DNA of 64,000 nt, taken from the NCBI RefSeq assembly GCF_016908295.1, contig NZ_JAFBDO010000001.1, positions 558,001-622,000 of the forward strand, written 5' to 3'. Of this stretch, positions 50,477 through 58,815 are shown in pieces; within the stretch, counting starts at the first letter, position 1; the number at the start of each line of letters is the position of its first letter. The position numbers were made by a program, and so were the translations under genes. Below the pieces are notes generated by a model that had not been told where the DNA came from, did no database searches, and was given only the letters and a program-made list of their open reading frames with translations. This DNA is from Thalassobacillus pellis (GTDB lineage Bacteria; Bacillota; Bacilli; Bacillales; Halobacillaceae).

Positions 50477-52029
50477 GCCGTTCAACTTTCTTTAAAAGCA
50501 CTGTCATTTTATCGATAGCAACATTAGTTTCCAAATTCTTAGGAAGTGTATTTCGAATTCCGCTTCAGAACATTGCCGGAGATGAAATTCTGGGTATCTT
50601 CAGTCTTGTCTACCCTGTCTATATGGTTGCACTGATTCTATCTGTCGCTGGTATACCAATTGCTATTTCAAAACTGATTGCAGAAGCAAGAGCGAAAAGC
50701 AGACAGACTGATATTAAACAAATTTACGTAACTGCAAGTATCCTTGCTGTGTTATTTGGATTATTAAGCTTTTCACTCATTTACAGTTTTTCACCTTTCA
50801 TAGCTGCAGCATTGGGAAGCCAAAGCACACGCTTGGCTCTTATTGTTGTAGGAGTGACATTATTAGTTGCACCTTATATGGCCGTTTATCGCGGCTTTTT
50901 CCAAGGTTTTGATAATATGAACCCGACAGCTGTTTCTCAGGTACTCGAGCAATTATTCAGAGTAGGAATCATTCTGGTACTGGCATACTACCTGGTCAGT
51001 GAGGGATACTCCGATCGGGTTGTCGCTGGTGGAATAATGGCTGGGTCTGTTATTGGGGCATTGATTTCACTCCTTTATTTAAGAGTCAAATACATTCGTT
51101 CAGACTTGAAAATCACTTCCGGCGAGAAATACTCAACAGAGCAGTTCTCCTACTGGAGCAGAACGATTCTTAAGGTTTCCATTCCCATTGCTGTCGGCAC
51201 CATTACAATGGCCTTACTAAATTTCGTAGACTCTTTCACTATTCCCTATGGACTGAAGGCTGCAGGGAAAGCAACGAATGAAATCAATTATTATTATGGT
51301 ATCTATGGACGTGGACTTTCTTTAGTACAAATTGCTACGGTATTCGCAACTTCCGTCGTTCTTCCGCTGATCCCGCTGATTACAACAAAGCTGGCGGAAA
51401 GAGATTACACGAAGACCCGGGAATTGATAGAAAAGACACACCGAATTACCCACATCCTTTCCTGGCCGGCTGCATTCGGACTTTTGGCATTGACCCTGCC
51501 GATCAATCTGGCCTTGTTTACTGACCTGGAGGGAAGCCTTGTGCTGGCAATTATCGGATTCAGTTCTGTGTTCACTTCTTTGACGGTGCTCGGTACAGGT
51601 ATTTTGCAGGGAATGAACCTTGCTCTTCAAGCAGCATTGATTATCATAGGGGGAGTGGTTTTAAAAACCTTTGTGAATATCTCCCTGATTCAATTATTTG
51701 GTTTAACAGGAGCCGCTTTGTCGACACTATTTGTGTATTTTATTCTTTATGTAATAAATAGTTATTTTATTTTTACTAAGATGGAACACCGAGTGTCTAA
51801 AAAGGAAACATCCGTAATTATTGTATCTTCTATCCTTATGGGATTGTGTGTAGGGCTTCCAACATTAACGTTTGATATCGCATCCTGGACAAGAATAGAA
51901 GCTTTCTCATATGTGGCTGTAGCTGCTTTGATTGGCGGGTGCTTATACTTTTTACAGTTATATTTGTGGAAGATCATTGATAAACGTACCATTAAAAACC
52001 TTCCCATCGTCGGTAAATTCCTGGGATGA
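50473..52029 (+). CDS. SpoVB/MurJ-like polysaccharide flippase
   Basis: A 518-residue protein with about 14 membrane helices, in the MOP superfamily. The N-terminus LSIATLVSKFLGSVFRIPLQNIAG and RGFFQGFDNMNPTAVSQVLEQLFRV are characteristic of the SpoVB/YtgP/MurJ-like branch. In this operon it should flip lipid-linked cell wall polymer precursors, between TagA-type synthesis and CsaB-type pyruvylation. Its ATG overlaps the upstream stop (ATGA), so the two are translationally coupled. Confidence 0.9.
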   Translation: MSRSTFFKSTVILSIATLVSKFLGSVFRIPLQNIAGDEILGIFSLVYPVYMVALILSVAGIPIAISKLIAEARAKSRQTDIKQIYVTASILAVLFGLLSFSLIYSFSPFIAAALGSQSTRLALIVVGVTLLVAPYMAVYRGFFQGFDNMNPTAVSQVLEQLFRVGIILVLAYYLVSEGYSDRVVAGGIMAGSVIGALISLLYLRVKYIRSDLKITSGEKYSTEQFSYWSRTILKVSIPIAVGTITMALLNFVDSFTIPYGLKAAGKATNEINYYYGIYGRGLSLVQIATVFATSVVLPLIPLITTKLAERDYTKTRELIEKTHRITHILSWPAAFGLLALTLPINLALFTDLEGSLVLAIIGFSSVFTSLTVLGTGILQGMNLALQAALIIIGGVVLKTFVNISLIQLFGLTGAALSTLFVYFILYVINSYFIFTKMEHRVSKKETSVIIVSSILMGLCVGLPTLTFDIASWTRIEAFSYVAVAALIGGCLYFLQLYLWKIIDKRTIKNLPIVGKFLG

Positions 52030-52074
52030 GGCATACTATCTAGAAAAGACCCAAGGGAAAGGACTGAAATCGTA

Positions 52075-53964
52075 TTGAAAAAACAGCTTTGGCTATGGTC
52101 TTTGATCATACTGCTACTTCTTGTATCGTTACCTGGTTTATATGAAAGATGGAACTCGGAAACGGAAAACGACACTTTTGAATTCATTGTTCCTTATCAA
52201 GATATACATGACCTGACAGTTGATAACAATATGAGTTTGGATCATGCCCTTTCAACATTAGAAGAATCCGGACTAACTACCGTGAGTCTTGCCCCATCCA
52301 CCTTATCCTCGTGGGCAAGACAGGACATATTAACGATGTATGGACAGAAAGAACTGGAGGAAAAACTGGAGTTACTTGGGGTTAAAGGAGATTACAAACA
52401 AAAAGAACAAGGGTTTTATATCACTGTACCTGAAAAAGAATACTATGTAGATAAAATCAACGAAACGTTTAATCCGAAAGAAGTTACGATCAATGGTCAA
52501 GAGCTTTATTTCATTTCTGATAAAAAGGGTGAATTGCCCCAATACCCCCTTGGATATAACCAGAAGGCTATCGACAAAATAAAAGAAAACGGCCTGAATT
52601 ACATATTGCGGTTAGAAAATCATGAAGATCCAGCGTTGAATGCGCAAGCTGTCGAAGAAACTGTTGAGCTGAAAAATGCTGCATTCAGCCGGGTGTTATT
52701 TTCAGGTGTAGAAGTAGTCGGTTATCCTGACGTTTCTAAAATTAAAAAATGGGGCGAACAGCTTAATAAGGCAGGTATTGGCTATTATATGATTGAAATG
52801 GCCAACCAGCATGGACTGCAAACCGTAGTCAGACAGTCTGATTACGATGTGATACGCCTCCACAGTCTAAGCTTAGGGACACGCACGATGGAAGATAGTG
52901 TAGATACAACAGTACGTGCCGTTAAGGAAAGAAATATTAGAGCGATATTCTTTCATCTGAAAAATGATGAACCTTCAGAAACATTGAAAAATGCGTCTCA
53001 ATACATGGAAACTGCCATCAATAAAATGCCTGACTATTTTGAGACGGGCGCCCCCGAATCTTATAACAAAATCAATACACCTTGGTGGATGACTGTTTCT
53101 CTCTTGATTGCAGGCACATTATTGTCCTTCCTGGCAGCAAGTGACATTCTCCACAACAAGCTTGGAGTTGCTGCTCTAATTTTCATGGGGCTGCTATCCA
53201 TCGCTTATCTTTTATTAGGGTCGATCATGTTAATCAAAGGATTCGCTCTGATTGTAGCTGTCATCACACCTATTTATGCAGTTGCAGCTACAGCTGAAGG
53301 CTCGACAAAAACTGGAAGGATCACTGTACAATATTCGAAAGCAATAGGCATCAGCTTTGCCGGAATCGTAATAGTCACCGGCCTGTTAAACGGTGTTCCT
53401 TATGTTACGGGATTCGAGCTGTTTCGTGGTGTGAAGCTAGTATATATCGTCCCAATTTTATTCTTTGTCATTTATGCGGTATGGGATAAAATCCTCTCCC
53501 TTTACAAAGAAAAAACATTTATGAATATATGGAATAGACAAATAACCTATGGCCATCTTTTTATTATCGGTCTAATTGCCTTTGTTTGTTATTATTATAT
53601 TTCACGGACTGGCAATGCTGGATCGGTATTGGCATTTGAACTATGGGTGCGACAAAAACTGGAAGAATTATTATTCGTAAGACCACGAACAAAAGAATTT
53701 CTTATTGGTTTCCCTTTTTATCTGCTGGCGTTATATGTCATGGGGATAAACAAAAAATGGGGGGTATTCCTTCTTGTTCCTGGTGTTATCGGATTCTTGT
53801 CCATGATGAACACGTTCACCCACTTTCATATACCTTTGTATATTTCTCTTCTGCGTACAGCTTACAGCCTGGCATTTGGCTATGTCATCGGCATTATTGC
53901 CATTTACTGTTTTAGATTCATATTCCGTTATCTTTCCAAAGTGCTTAGAACGAGGTGGTCATGA
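52075..53964 (+). CDS. DUF5693-family membrane protein of the csaB operon
   Basis: A 629-residue protein of unknown function. One N-terminal helix (WLWSLIILLLLVSLPGLY) is followed by an extracellular domain of about 300 residues with alternating strands and helices (TVSLAPSTLSSWA, LFSGVEVVGYPDVSKI, IRAIFFHLKND). About eight or nine membrane helices follow from about residue 340 to the end. Such proteins recur beside csaB in SLH-containing Firmicutes. The topology would allow a polymerase or ligase acting on the flipped polymer. TTG start after GGAAAGGA. The stop overlaps the csaB start. Confidence 0.82.
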   Translation: MKKQLWLWSLIILLLLVSLPGLYERWNSETENDTFEFIVPYQDIHDLTVDNNMSLDHALSTLEESGLTTVSLAPSTLSSWARQDILTMYGQKELEEKLELLGVKGDYKQKEQGFYITVPEKEYYVDKINETFNPKEVTINGQELYFISDKKGELPQYPLGYNQKAIDKIKENGLNYILRLENHEDPALNAQAVEETVELKNAAFSRVLFSGVEVVGYPDVSKIKKWGEQLNKAGIGYYMIEMANQHGLQTVVRQSDYDVIRLHSLSLGTRTMEDSVDTTVRAVKERNIRAIFFHLKNDEPSETLKNASQYMETAINKMPDYFETGAPESYNKINTPWWMTVSLLIAGTLLSFLAASDILHNKLGVAALIFMGLLSIAYLLLGSIMLIKGFALIVAVITPIYAVAATAEGSTKTGRITVQYSKAIGISFAGIVIVTGLLNGVPYVTGFELFRGVKLVYIVPILFFVIYAVWDKILSLYKEKTFMNIWNRQITYGHLFIIGLIAFVCYYYISRTGNAGSVLAFELWVRQKLEELLFVRPRTKEFLIGFPFYLLALYVMGINKKWGVFLLVPGVIGFLSMMNTFTHFHIPLYISLLRTAYSLAFGYVIGIIAIYCFRFIFRYLSKVLRTRWS

Positions 53965-55049
53965 TGCATATTGTATTATCCGGATATTATGGTTTCGATA
54001 ATGTGGGAGATGAAGCGATTTTATTTTCTATCGTTCAGGCACTGAAAGGTATTAATCCAGATATTAAGCTTACAGTCCTATCGAACAACCCAGAGACAAC
54101 CAAGGCTACCTATGGAACTGATGCAGTAAACCGTTGGAAAATCAAAGATGTCATTTCCGCGATAAAAAGTTCAGATGGTCTGATTAGCGGAGGTGGCAGC
54201 CTGCTTCAGGATGAGACAGGCATGAAATCCATTCCTTATTATGCCGGAATCATGAAAATTGGACAGTGGCTAAATAAACCAGTATTCGTATATGCGCAAG
54301 GAATGGGACCAATAAAACAAGGCCTCAGTAAATGGATGGTCAAGAAAACCTTAAACAAGGTGGACCTGATTACTGTGCGTGATGAAGATTCGAAAGCACT
54401 CCTTGAAAAGATCGGTGTAACAAAGAGCTCTCAAGTGGTGCCAGATCCAGTAATGAGCATTGATGCACAATCATTTACCAATGAATGGCTTAAGAAAAAT
54501 GATGTCCCTTCTTCCTATATTGCCGTGAGTATCAGGGATTGGTCCACAACCGTAGATTACAAAGTGCGAATTGCAAATGCATTGGATCACCTCGTTCAGC
54601 AAGGAAATACCATTGTATTTGTCCCAATGCATGGAAAGCTTGATGAGATAGCTTCCTATGATATTGTAGGTATGATGCGTGAAGCCAGTTATGTTGCTCC
54701 AGGGGATGCCTCTATTCAGGAAAAAATTTCATTGATCGGACAGTCTCGTCTCTTGATTGGAATGAGGCTTCATTCATTGATCTTTTCTGCTATTAATCAT
54801 ACGCCGTTTGTAGCTATTTCTTATGATCCTAAAATTGATTCCTTCTCTTCTATTTGCGAACAGCCGGTTGCTGGACACGTCGGAGAAGAAAATTGGGACA
54901 GCCAGGCAATCATTACACAGGTAGAAAACATAATGGCAAACGAGGCAAACCATACTGACCTCATCAGGGGTAAGGCAGAAGTACTTCAAAAAGAAGCTTT
55001 TTCTACTCCTCAATTGGCGGTCAATCTATTTTCTCAGTCAAATCTATAA
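53961..55049 (+). CDS. csaB: Polysaccharide pyruvyl transferase CsaB
   Basis: A 362-residue enzyme that adds a pyruvate ketal to the secondary cell wall polysaccharide, the ligand of SLH domains. The N-terminal signature HIVLSGYYGFDNVGDEAIL, GLISGGGSLLQD, VYAQGMGPI and SIRDW are diagnostic. The C-terminal MRLHSLIFSAINHTPFVAISY contains the conserved His. ATG 53961 (ATGATG) follows GAGGTGG and overlaps the TGA of the DUF5693 gene; the second ATG (53964) is equally possible. With seven SLH proteins next door, the functional link is unusually direct. Confidence 0.95.
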   Translation: MMHIVLSGYYGFDNVGDEAILFSIVQALKGINPDIKLTVLSNNPETTKATYGTDAVNRWKIKDVISAIKSSDGLISGGGSLLQDETGMKSIPYYAGIMKIGQWLNKPVFVYAQGMGPIKQGLSKWMVKKTLNKVDLITVRDEDSKALLEKIGVTKSSQVVPDPVMSIDAQSFTNEWLKKNDVPSSYIAVSIRDWSTTVDYKVRIANALDHLVQQGNTIVFVPMHGKLDEIASYDIVGMMREASYVAPGDASIQEKISLIGQSRLLIGMRLHSLIFSAINHTPFVAISYDPKIDSFSSICEQPVAGHVGEENWDSQAIITQVENIMANEANHTDLIRGKAEVLQKEAFSTPQLAVNLFSQSNL

Positions 55050-55128
55050 CACTATCAGAAATTTGTTGATTCTCACGAATTTGCTTGCCGCAGGGGTACA
55101 GCCTCTCGCTCATAGATTCACTACTAAA

Positions 55129-55398
55129 GAAAAGTGCTGTCCCATGAGTCTTTAATAGAATAATTGGGGCAGCCTTTTCTGTATTGTTGATACCGGAAAA
55201 GTGTGGCTGGGAAACGATTCTCTGTCCACGGGGAAGACGACAAGTCTCCCTCTCCTGTAGGAGTGTCATCGTTTCCCTGATCAAATTGACAATCGAACAA
55301 TGCAAAAATCTTCTTTTTATATACGAAAAAACCACGAAGAAAAGTCACCTTCTTCGTGGTTTTTTGTTTCTAAGAAGCCTTTTGGGACAGCCCTTTTC
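55129..55398. mobile_element. MITE-like structured noncoding element with inverted terminal repeats
   Basis: GAAAAGTGCTGTCCCA (55129-55144) and TGGGACAGCCCTTTTC (55383-55398) are inverted repeats matching at 15 of 16 positions, 270 bp end to end. Inside is a 10-bp perfect inverted repeat (GGGAAACGAT 55209-55218 / ATCGTTTCCC 55268-55277) enclosing a CTCCT-GTA-GGAG mini-hairpin, and a strong terminator near the right end. No coding capacity is convincing and no target-site duplication is obvious. From memory, similar sequence accompanies IS1182-like transposases in related Bacillaceae, so it may be a non-autonomous element. Confidence 0.55.
55326..55365. terminator. Bidirectional terminator between csaB and the acyltransferase unit
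   Basis: A 16-bp perfect stem (AAAAAACCACGAAGAA / TTCTTCGTGGTTTTTT) with an 8-nt loop and T-runs on both strands. It ends the csaB operon from one side and the minus-strand small membrane protein/acyltransferase unit from the other. Confidence 0.92.
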
Positions 55399-55459
55399 TA
55401 AGCTTGGTAGTTATTCAGTGGCTTCGCACGAACCCGAGCTTTTTGTGCGTGAAAATTTT

Positions 55460-55708
55460 CTAATTTGGAGGAGCTGGGAAACTTCGAATCATATTATAAA
55501 TGATTGACAATCCAAAGAAGAGATAGGTTGCTATAATTATGGTCAGTACTTTATTAAGCCCATTATTGACTATTATCGCCACCGCAAAAAATAAAAAAGA
55601 ATATTTTAGTGGATTTCCCCAATAACCTGCACCTAATACAAATTTGTATATGGCGTATGAAAAAGTGATCAGCCACAATCCAACAAAACTGTAATACGAT
55701 ATCTTCAT
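55460..55708 (-). CDS. Small hydrophobic membrane protein
   Basis: An 82-residue protein with three hydrophobic segments (YYSFVGLWLITFSYAIYKF, YSFLFFAVAIIVNN, VLTIIIATYLFFGLSIIYNM). It starts at ATG with TTGAGG at suitable spacing, 43 bp after the acyltransferase stop on the same strand. I recognise no family. The length, the clean ribosome binding site and the position in a unit closed by a terminator support a real gene. Confidence 0.6.
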   Translation of the reverse strand: MKISYYSFVGLWLITFSYAIYKFVLGAGYWGNPLKYSFLFFAVAIIVNNGLNKVLTIIIATYLFFGLSIIYNMIRSFPAPPN

Positions 55709-55751
55709 GAAATCAGCCTCAAATCGTTCCTAGGACCATTACGACTAAAAG

Positions 55752-56972
55752 TCAACTTGAACGCTTATACTGTGTTCTTTTATTATTCTTCGGCAGCTTT
55801 TGCTGTTCCGCCAGTTTCCCGAAAATAATCCAATATTTCGGAACGAAGTGAAAAGTGAGCCTCACAACAGCCCAGCTGGCTGAACTGATTAATAAGAATG
55901 TGATGACCTGCCAGCTATGATATTCAAGCGGACTGCCCCCGGGGAATAACGCTCTTGCTCCCATCAAATATAGGGGATGAATCAGATATATTCCAAACGA
56001 GGTTGCTCCAATTTCCATAAATATCATCTTTGATCTGGAACTGAACTTCTTATTCGCTCTATGCGCCAGGTAAAACAGCACCAAACCAGCTAATAAGGCA
56101 TGTGTTGCCCAGGTAAACTCACTGATATAGCTCGTAACAAACTGAGGGAGTGAATCGGCTATTGCCTTATAACCCCCTACTCTGACCAAATACATATAAC
56201 CTGTGTAGAGCATCACTATTGCCCCGTAGCCTATGAAAACCGGAATCAACACTTTGTCCTTATACTCGGGCTGCTGCATCTTGTTTTTGATATCAAAGTA
56301 AAAAATCCCAAGATACGCCCCGATAAAATAAAAGGATAAATACGATAACGAAATAGAACCCTTCAAGGTAATATGAAAGTAATTTTTATTTAAAATCACC
56401 CAGACCCATTGCAAAGTTATCCCAATCCAGATCGCATGGTAGCGTAAAAACGTTAATTTCTTAAACAAGATCAATAGCAGCGGGAAAAGTAAATACAGCT
56501 GGACACTGATAAATACAAAATATAGATGTGGGTGGTTTTTACCTAAAGCTAATAAGTATAAAAATCTGCTTGCAGCGTCAGTGATGCTTCCGTAATCATA
56601 ATAGACATACCATTTTATCAAAAAATACAACAGGGAAAATAAAATGTACGGTACAATAATAAACTTCAGGCGTTTTTGATAAAATCGTTTGATTAATTGA
56701 AAATCCGTTTTTCTAGGATAGTAATTATAGAACAATACGAAGCTGCTGAGCATAATGAATGTCGGTGTCCCCAATTTCCCAGCGATATTCAGAAAATTAT
56801 AGATCGGGTAAAGCAAAGAATCAGTTGGTACCTGTGTCACTCCACTGGAAGAGGAATGTACAACCAACACAGCTAAGATGGCAAAAGCCCTGGCTAATTG
56901 AATTTCGTCCAACCCATTCTTACTTGTTACATGATTCAATTTCATCACCTGCAATACTTGGATTTTCCCCAT
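55752..56972 (-). CDS. OafA/YrhL-type membrane acyltransferase (acyltransferase family 3)
   Basis: A 406-residue protein with about ten membrane helices. The family-3 acyltransferase N-terminus (EIQLARAFAILAVLVVHSSSSG) contains the conserved active-site His in VVHSS. An Arg-containing loop (YYPRKTDFQLIKRFYQKRLK) and WATHALLAGLVLFYLAH follow. It probably O-acetylates a cell-surface polymer across the membrane. The start is uncertain: the ATG at 56972 has AAAGGG close by, and a later TTG (after GCAGGTG, about residue 11) is a good alternative. Its neighbour is the TagGH exporter. Confidence 0.87.
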   Translation of the reverse strand: MGKIQVLQVMKLNHVTSKNGLDEIQLARAFAILAVLVVHSSSSGVTQVPTDSLLYPIYNFLNIAGKLGTPTFIMLSSFVLFYNYYPRKTDFQLIKRFYQKRLKFIIVPYILFSLLYFLIKWYVYYDYGSITDAASRFLYLLALGKNHPHLYFVFISVQLYLLFPLLLILFKKLTFLRYHAIWIGITLQWVWVILNKNYFHITLKGSISLSYLSFYFIGAYLGIFYFDIKNKMQQPEYKDKVLIPVFIGYGAIVMLYTGYMYLVRVGGYKAIADSLPQFVTSYISEFTWATHALLAGLVLFYLAHRANKKFSSRSKMIFMEIGATSFGIYLIHPLYLMGARALFPGGSPLEYHSWQVITFLLISSASWAVVRLTFHFVPKYWIIFGKLAEQQKLPKNNKRTQYKRSS

Positions 56973-57031
56973 TTACCCTTTCATCCAAGTAAAGCAGCCC
57001 CTCCATTACTATGCAGGGGCGTATGTGAAAA

Positions 57032-57847
57032 TCATGTAGAAGCAATTCCTTCTGGAGACGTGTTCAGCTTCTTAATAGCTTCTTCTTTATATTTTTTCTT
57101 TTCTGCTTTTGACATTTTTTTGAATTTATTTAAGAATTCCTCATACTTAGGCAGAACTTCCTCAGCAGGTCCAAATTCTTTCACTCCGCCATATTCCAGC
57201 CAGAGCACTTTTTCACAAAACTTTTTCATCTGCCCAATCGAGTGACTGACAAAGAACATTGTTTTGCCGCTTTCTTTGAACTCATGCATTTTGGAAAGGC
57301 TTTTTTCTGCGAATGCTTTATCACCAACGGATAATGCTTCGTCAATCAGCAGGATATCAGGGTCCACCGTTACAGAAATAGCAAAACCGAGCCTTGATTT
57401 CATCCCGCTTGAATATGATTTTACCGGCTGGTCAATGAACTTGTCTATTTCAGCGAATTCAATGATATCGTCCTGAAGTGCTTCAATTTCTTTTCTGCTG
57501 AATCCAAGCATTAGTAGTTTCAGTTCAATATTCTCACGCCCGGTAAGCTTGTTATCAAGCCCTGCATTAACAGCAATCAAGGCTGCTTGTCCTTTCACCT
57601 CGACTGAACCTGAAGTTTCAGGTACAATGCCCGCAATTATATTAGAGAGCGTGGATTTACCTGAGCCATTGACACCTACGAAACCGACAATGTCCCCTTC
57701 ATCCACGTCGAAACTGACATTCTGTAATGCATAGAAGTCTTCCCCATAAGATTTGCGGGGAACAATTAAATCAAGCATACGTTCTTTCTGATTGTCGAAC
57801 AGCTTATATTTTTTCGTTACGTTTCTTACGATGACTGATTTAGTCAT
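57032..57847 (-). CDS. tagH: Teichoic acid export ABC transporter ATP-binding protein (TagH-like, short form)
   Basis: A 271-residue ATPase. Walker A is GFVGVNGSGKST (about residues 55-66), the signature is SYSSGMKSRLGF, Walker B is PDILLIDEALS, and the switch His is in FFVSHS. The N-terminal VTKKYKLFDNQKERMLDLI and LIAVNAGLDNKLTGREN are typical of TagH/Wzt-type exporters. It lacks the long C-terminal extension of B. subtilis TagH (over 500 residues) and resembles the short S. aureus form. ATG at complement 57845-57847 follows GGATGTG; an ATG five codons upstream is also open. It pairs with the permease 19 bp upstream. Confidence 0.92.
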   Translation of the reverse strand: MTKSVIVRNVTKKYKLFDNQKERMLDLIVPRKSYGEDFYALQNVSFDVDEGDIVGFVGVNGSGKSTLSNIIAGIVPETSGSVEVKGQAALIAVNAGLDNKLTGRENIELKLLMLGFSRKEIEALQDDIIEFAEIDKFIDQPVKSYSSGMKSRLGFAISVTVDPDILLIDEALSVGDKAFAEKSLSKMHEFKESGKTMFFVSHSIGQMKKFCEKVLWLEYGGVKEFGPAEEVLPKYEEFLNKFKKMSKAEKKKYKEEAIKKLNTSPEGIAST

Positions 57848-57866
57848 GATGATCACATCCATTTAA

Positions 57867-58676
57867 TTATAGAAAGTCAATGAAATGTCTTCGGAACCTG
57901 ACATGCAGCATGGAACCGACCAGGAATAGTAAAGCAACTACACCTATAAAATATAAAGTATATTGCCATTCTTCGATAAAGTACCAGCCTTGGCCAATCA
58001 ACGAGTGTCGATAACCCTCGACGATATAGTAGAAAGGGTTGATTTTCATGATGATTTTCAACCATTCTTGATCTAATGAATCTACATTCCACAAAATAGG
58101 TGACAGGTAAAGTAACATTCTCAGGACTGCCTGAAGCAGCATCTGGACGTCACGGATGATAGTTGACAATGTGGAAGTAATCAATGATATCGCAAATAAT
58201 AAAGATAAGACAGCTATAGTATATAATGGCAGCTGAATATAGTAAATATTAATGGGATAGCCCAAGAACTGCAACAATACAATCACAAGTCCCAATAGCA
58301 TCAAATGCGGATAAAATTTAGAAAAAATCACGTAATTAGGAATGACACTCATTGGAAAATTCATCTTAGAAAGCATTCTAATCTTTGTGTATATCGATTT
58401 AGATGCCTGTAATATCCCCTGGTTGATCAAAAACCATACGACAATACCAGCGAGCATCCACTGAAAGAACGGAACTCCGTCAATCCCATCCCGTCCTCTG
58501 ATACCGAATCCGAAGACAAACCAGTATATCGCAATTTGGATCGCCGGGTTCAATAGTTCCCAAAAAACACCCAGGTAGGTGTTCATGTTAGAGCTTTTCA
58601 TTTCATACCATGATAGTCTTCTTACAAGGTAAAAATATTTGATTTGTTCTTTTAAAACGATAAATGCAGCTTTCAT
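57867..58676 (-). CDS. tagG: Teichoic acid export ABC transporter permease (TagG-like)
   Basis: A 269-residue ABC-2 permease with six membrane helices. It has YLGVFWELLNPAIQIAIYWFVFGFGIRG, LLYLSPILWNVDSL and INPFYYIVEGYRHSLI, all characteristic of TagG/Wzm. It moves undecaprenyl-linked wall teichoic acid outward with TagH. ATG at complement 58674-58676 (MKAAFIVLKEQIKYFYLV) is chosen for AAGGAAGG before it, over an in-frame ATG 14 codons upstream. A terminator separates it from the glycerophosphotransferase gene upstream. Confidence 0.92.
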   Translation of the reverse strand: MKAAFIVLKEQIKYFYLVRRLSWYEMKSSNMNTYLGVFWELLNPAIQIAIYWFVFGFGIRGRDGIDGVPFFQWMLAGIVVWFLINQGILQASKSIYTKIRMLSKMNFPMSVIPNYVIFSKFYPHLMLLGLVIVLLQFLGYPINIYYIQLPLYTIAVLSLLFAISLITSTLSTIIRDVQMLLQAVLRMLLYLSPILWNVDSLDQEWLKIIMKINPFYYIVEGYRHSLIGQGWYFIEEWQYTLYFIGVVALLFLVGSMLHVRFRRHFIDFL

Positions 58677-58762
58677 AGCAGGTCCTTCCTTGATTGACTG
58701 TTCGTCATAACTCATCAAATTATACTAATAACCTTCAAAAAACTCAATGACACTTTCTTTAC

Positions 58763-58805
58763 AAAAAAAAGACGGCCGGCACATTCATGTGGAGTACCGG
58801 CAGAG
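58763..58805 (-). terminator. Terminator of the glycerophosphotransferase gene
   Basis: On the minus strand a GCCGG...CCGGC-centred hairpin with a flanking GAC/GTC pair is followed by TTTTTTTGT. It begins about 10 bp after the stop at 58816. Confidence 0.85.
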
Positions 58806-58815
58806 TCTTTAGCTG

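Noticed and set aside
55021-55348. Overlapping minus- and plus-strand frames of 74-107 codons after csaB
   Set aside because: They run across the inverted repeats and terminator of the noncoding element, lack ribosome binding sites, and have no recognisable protein character.
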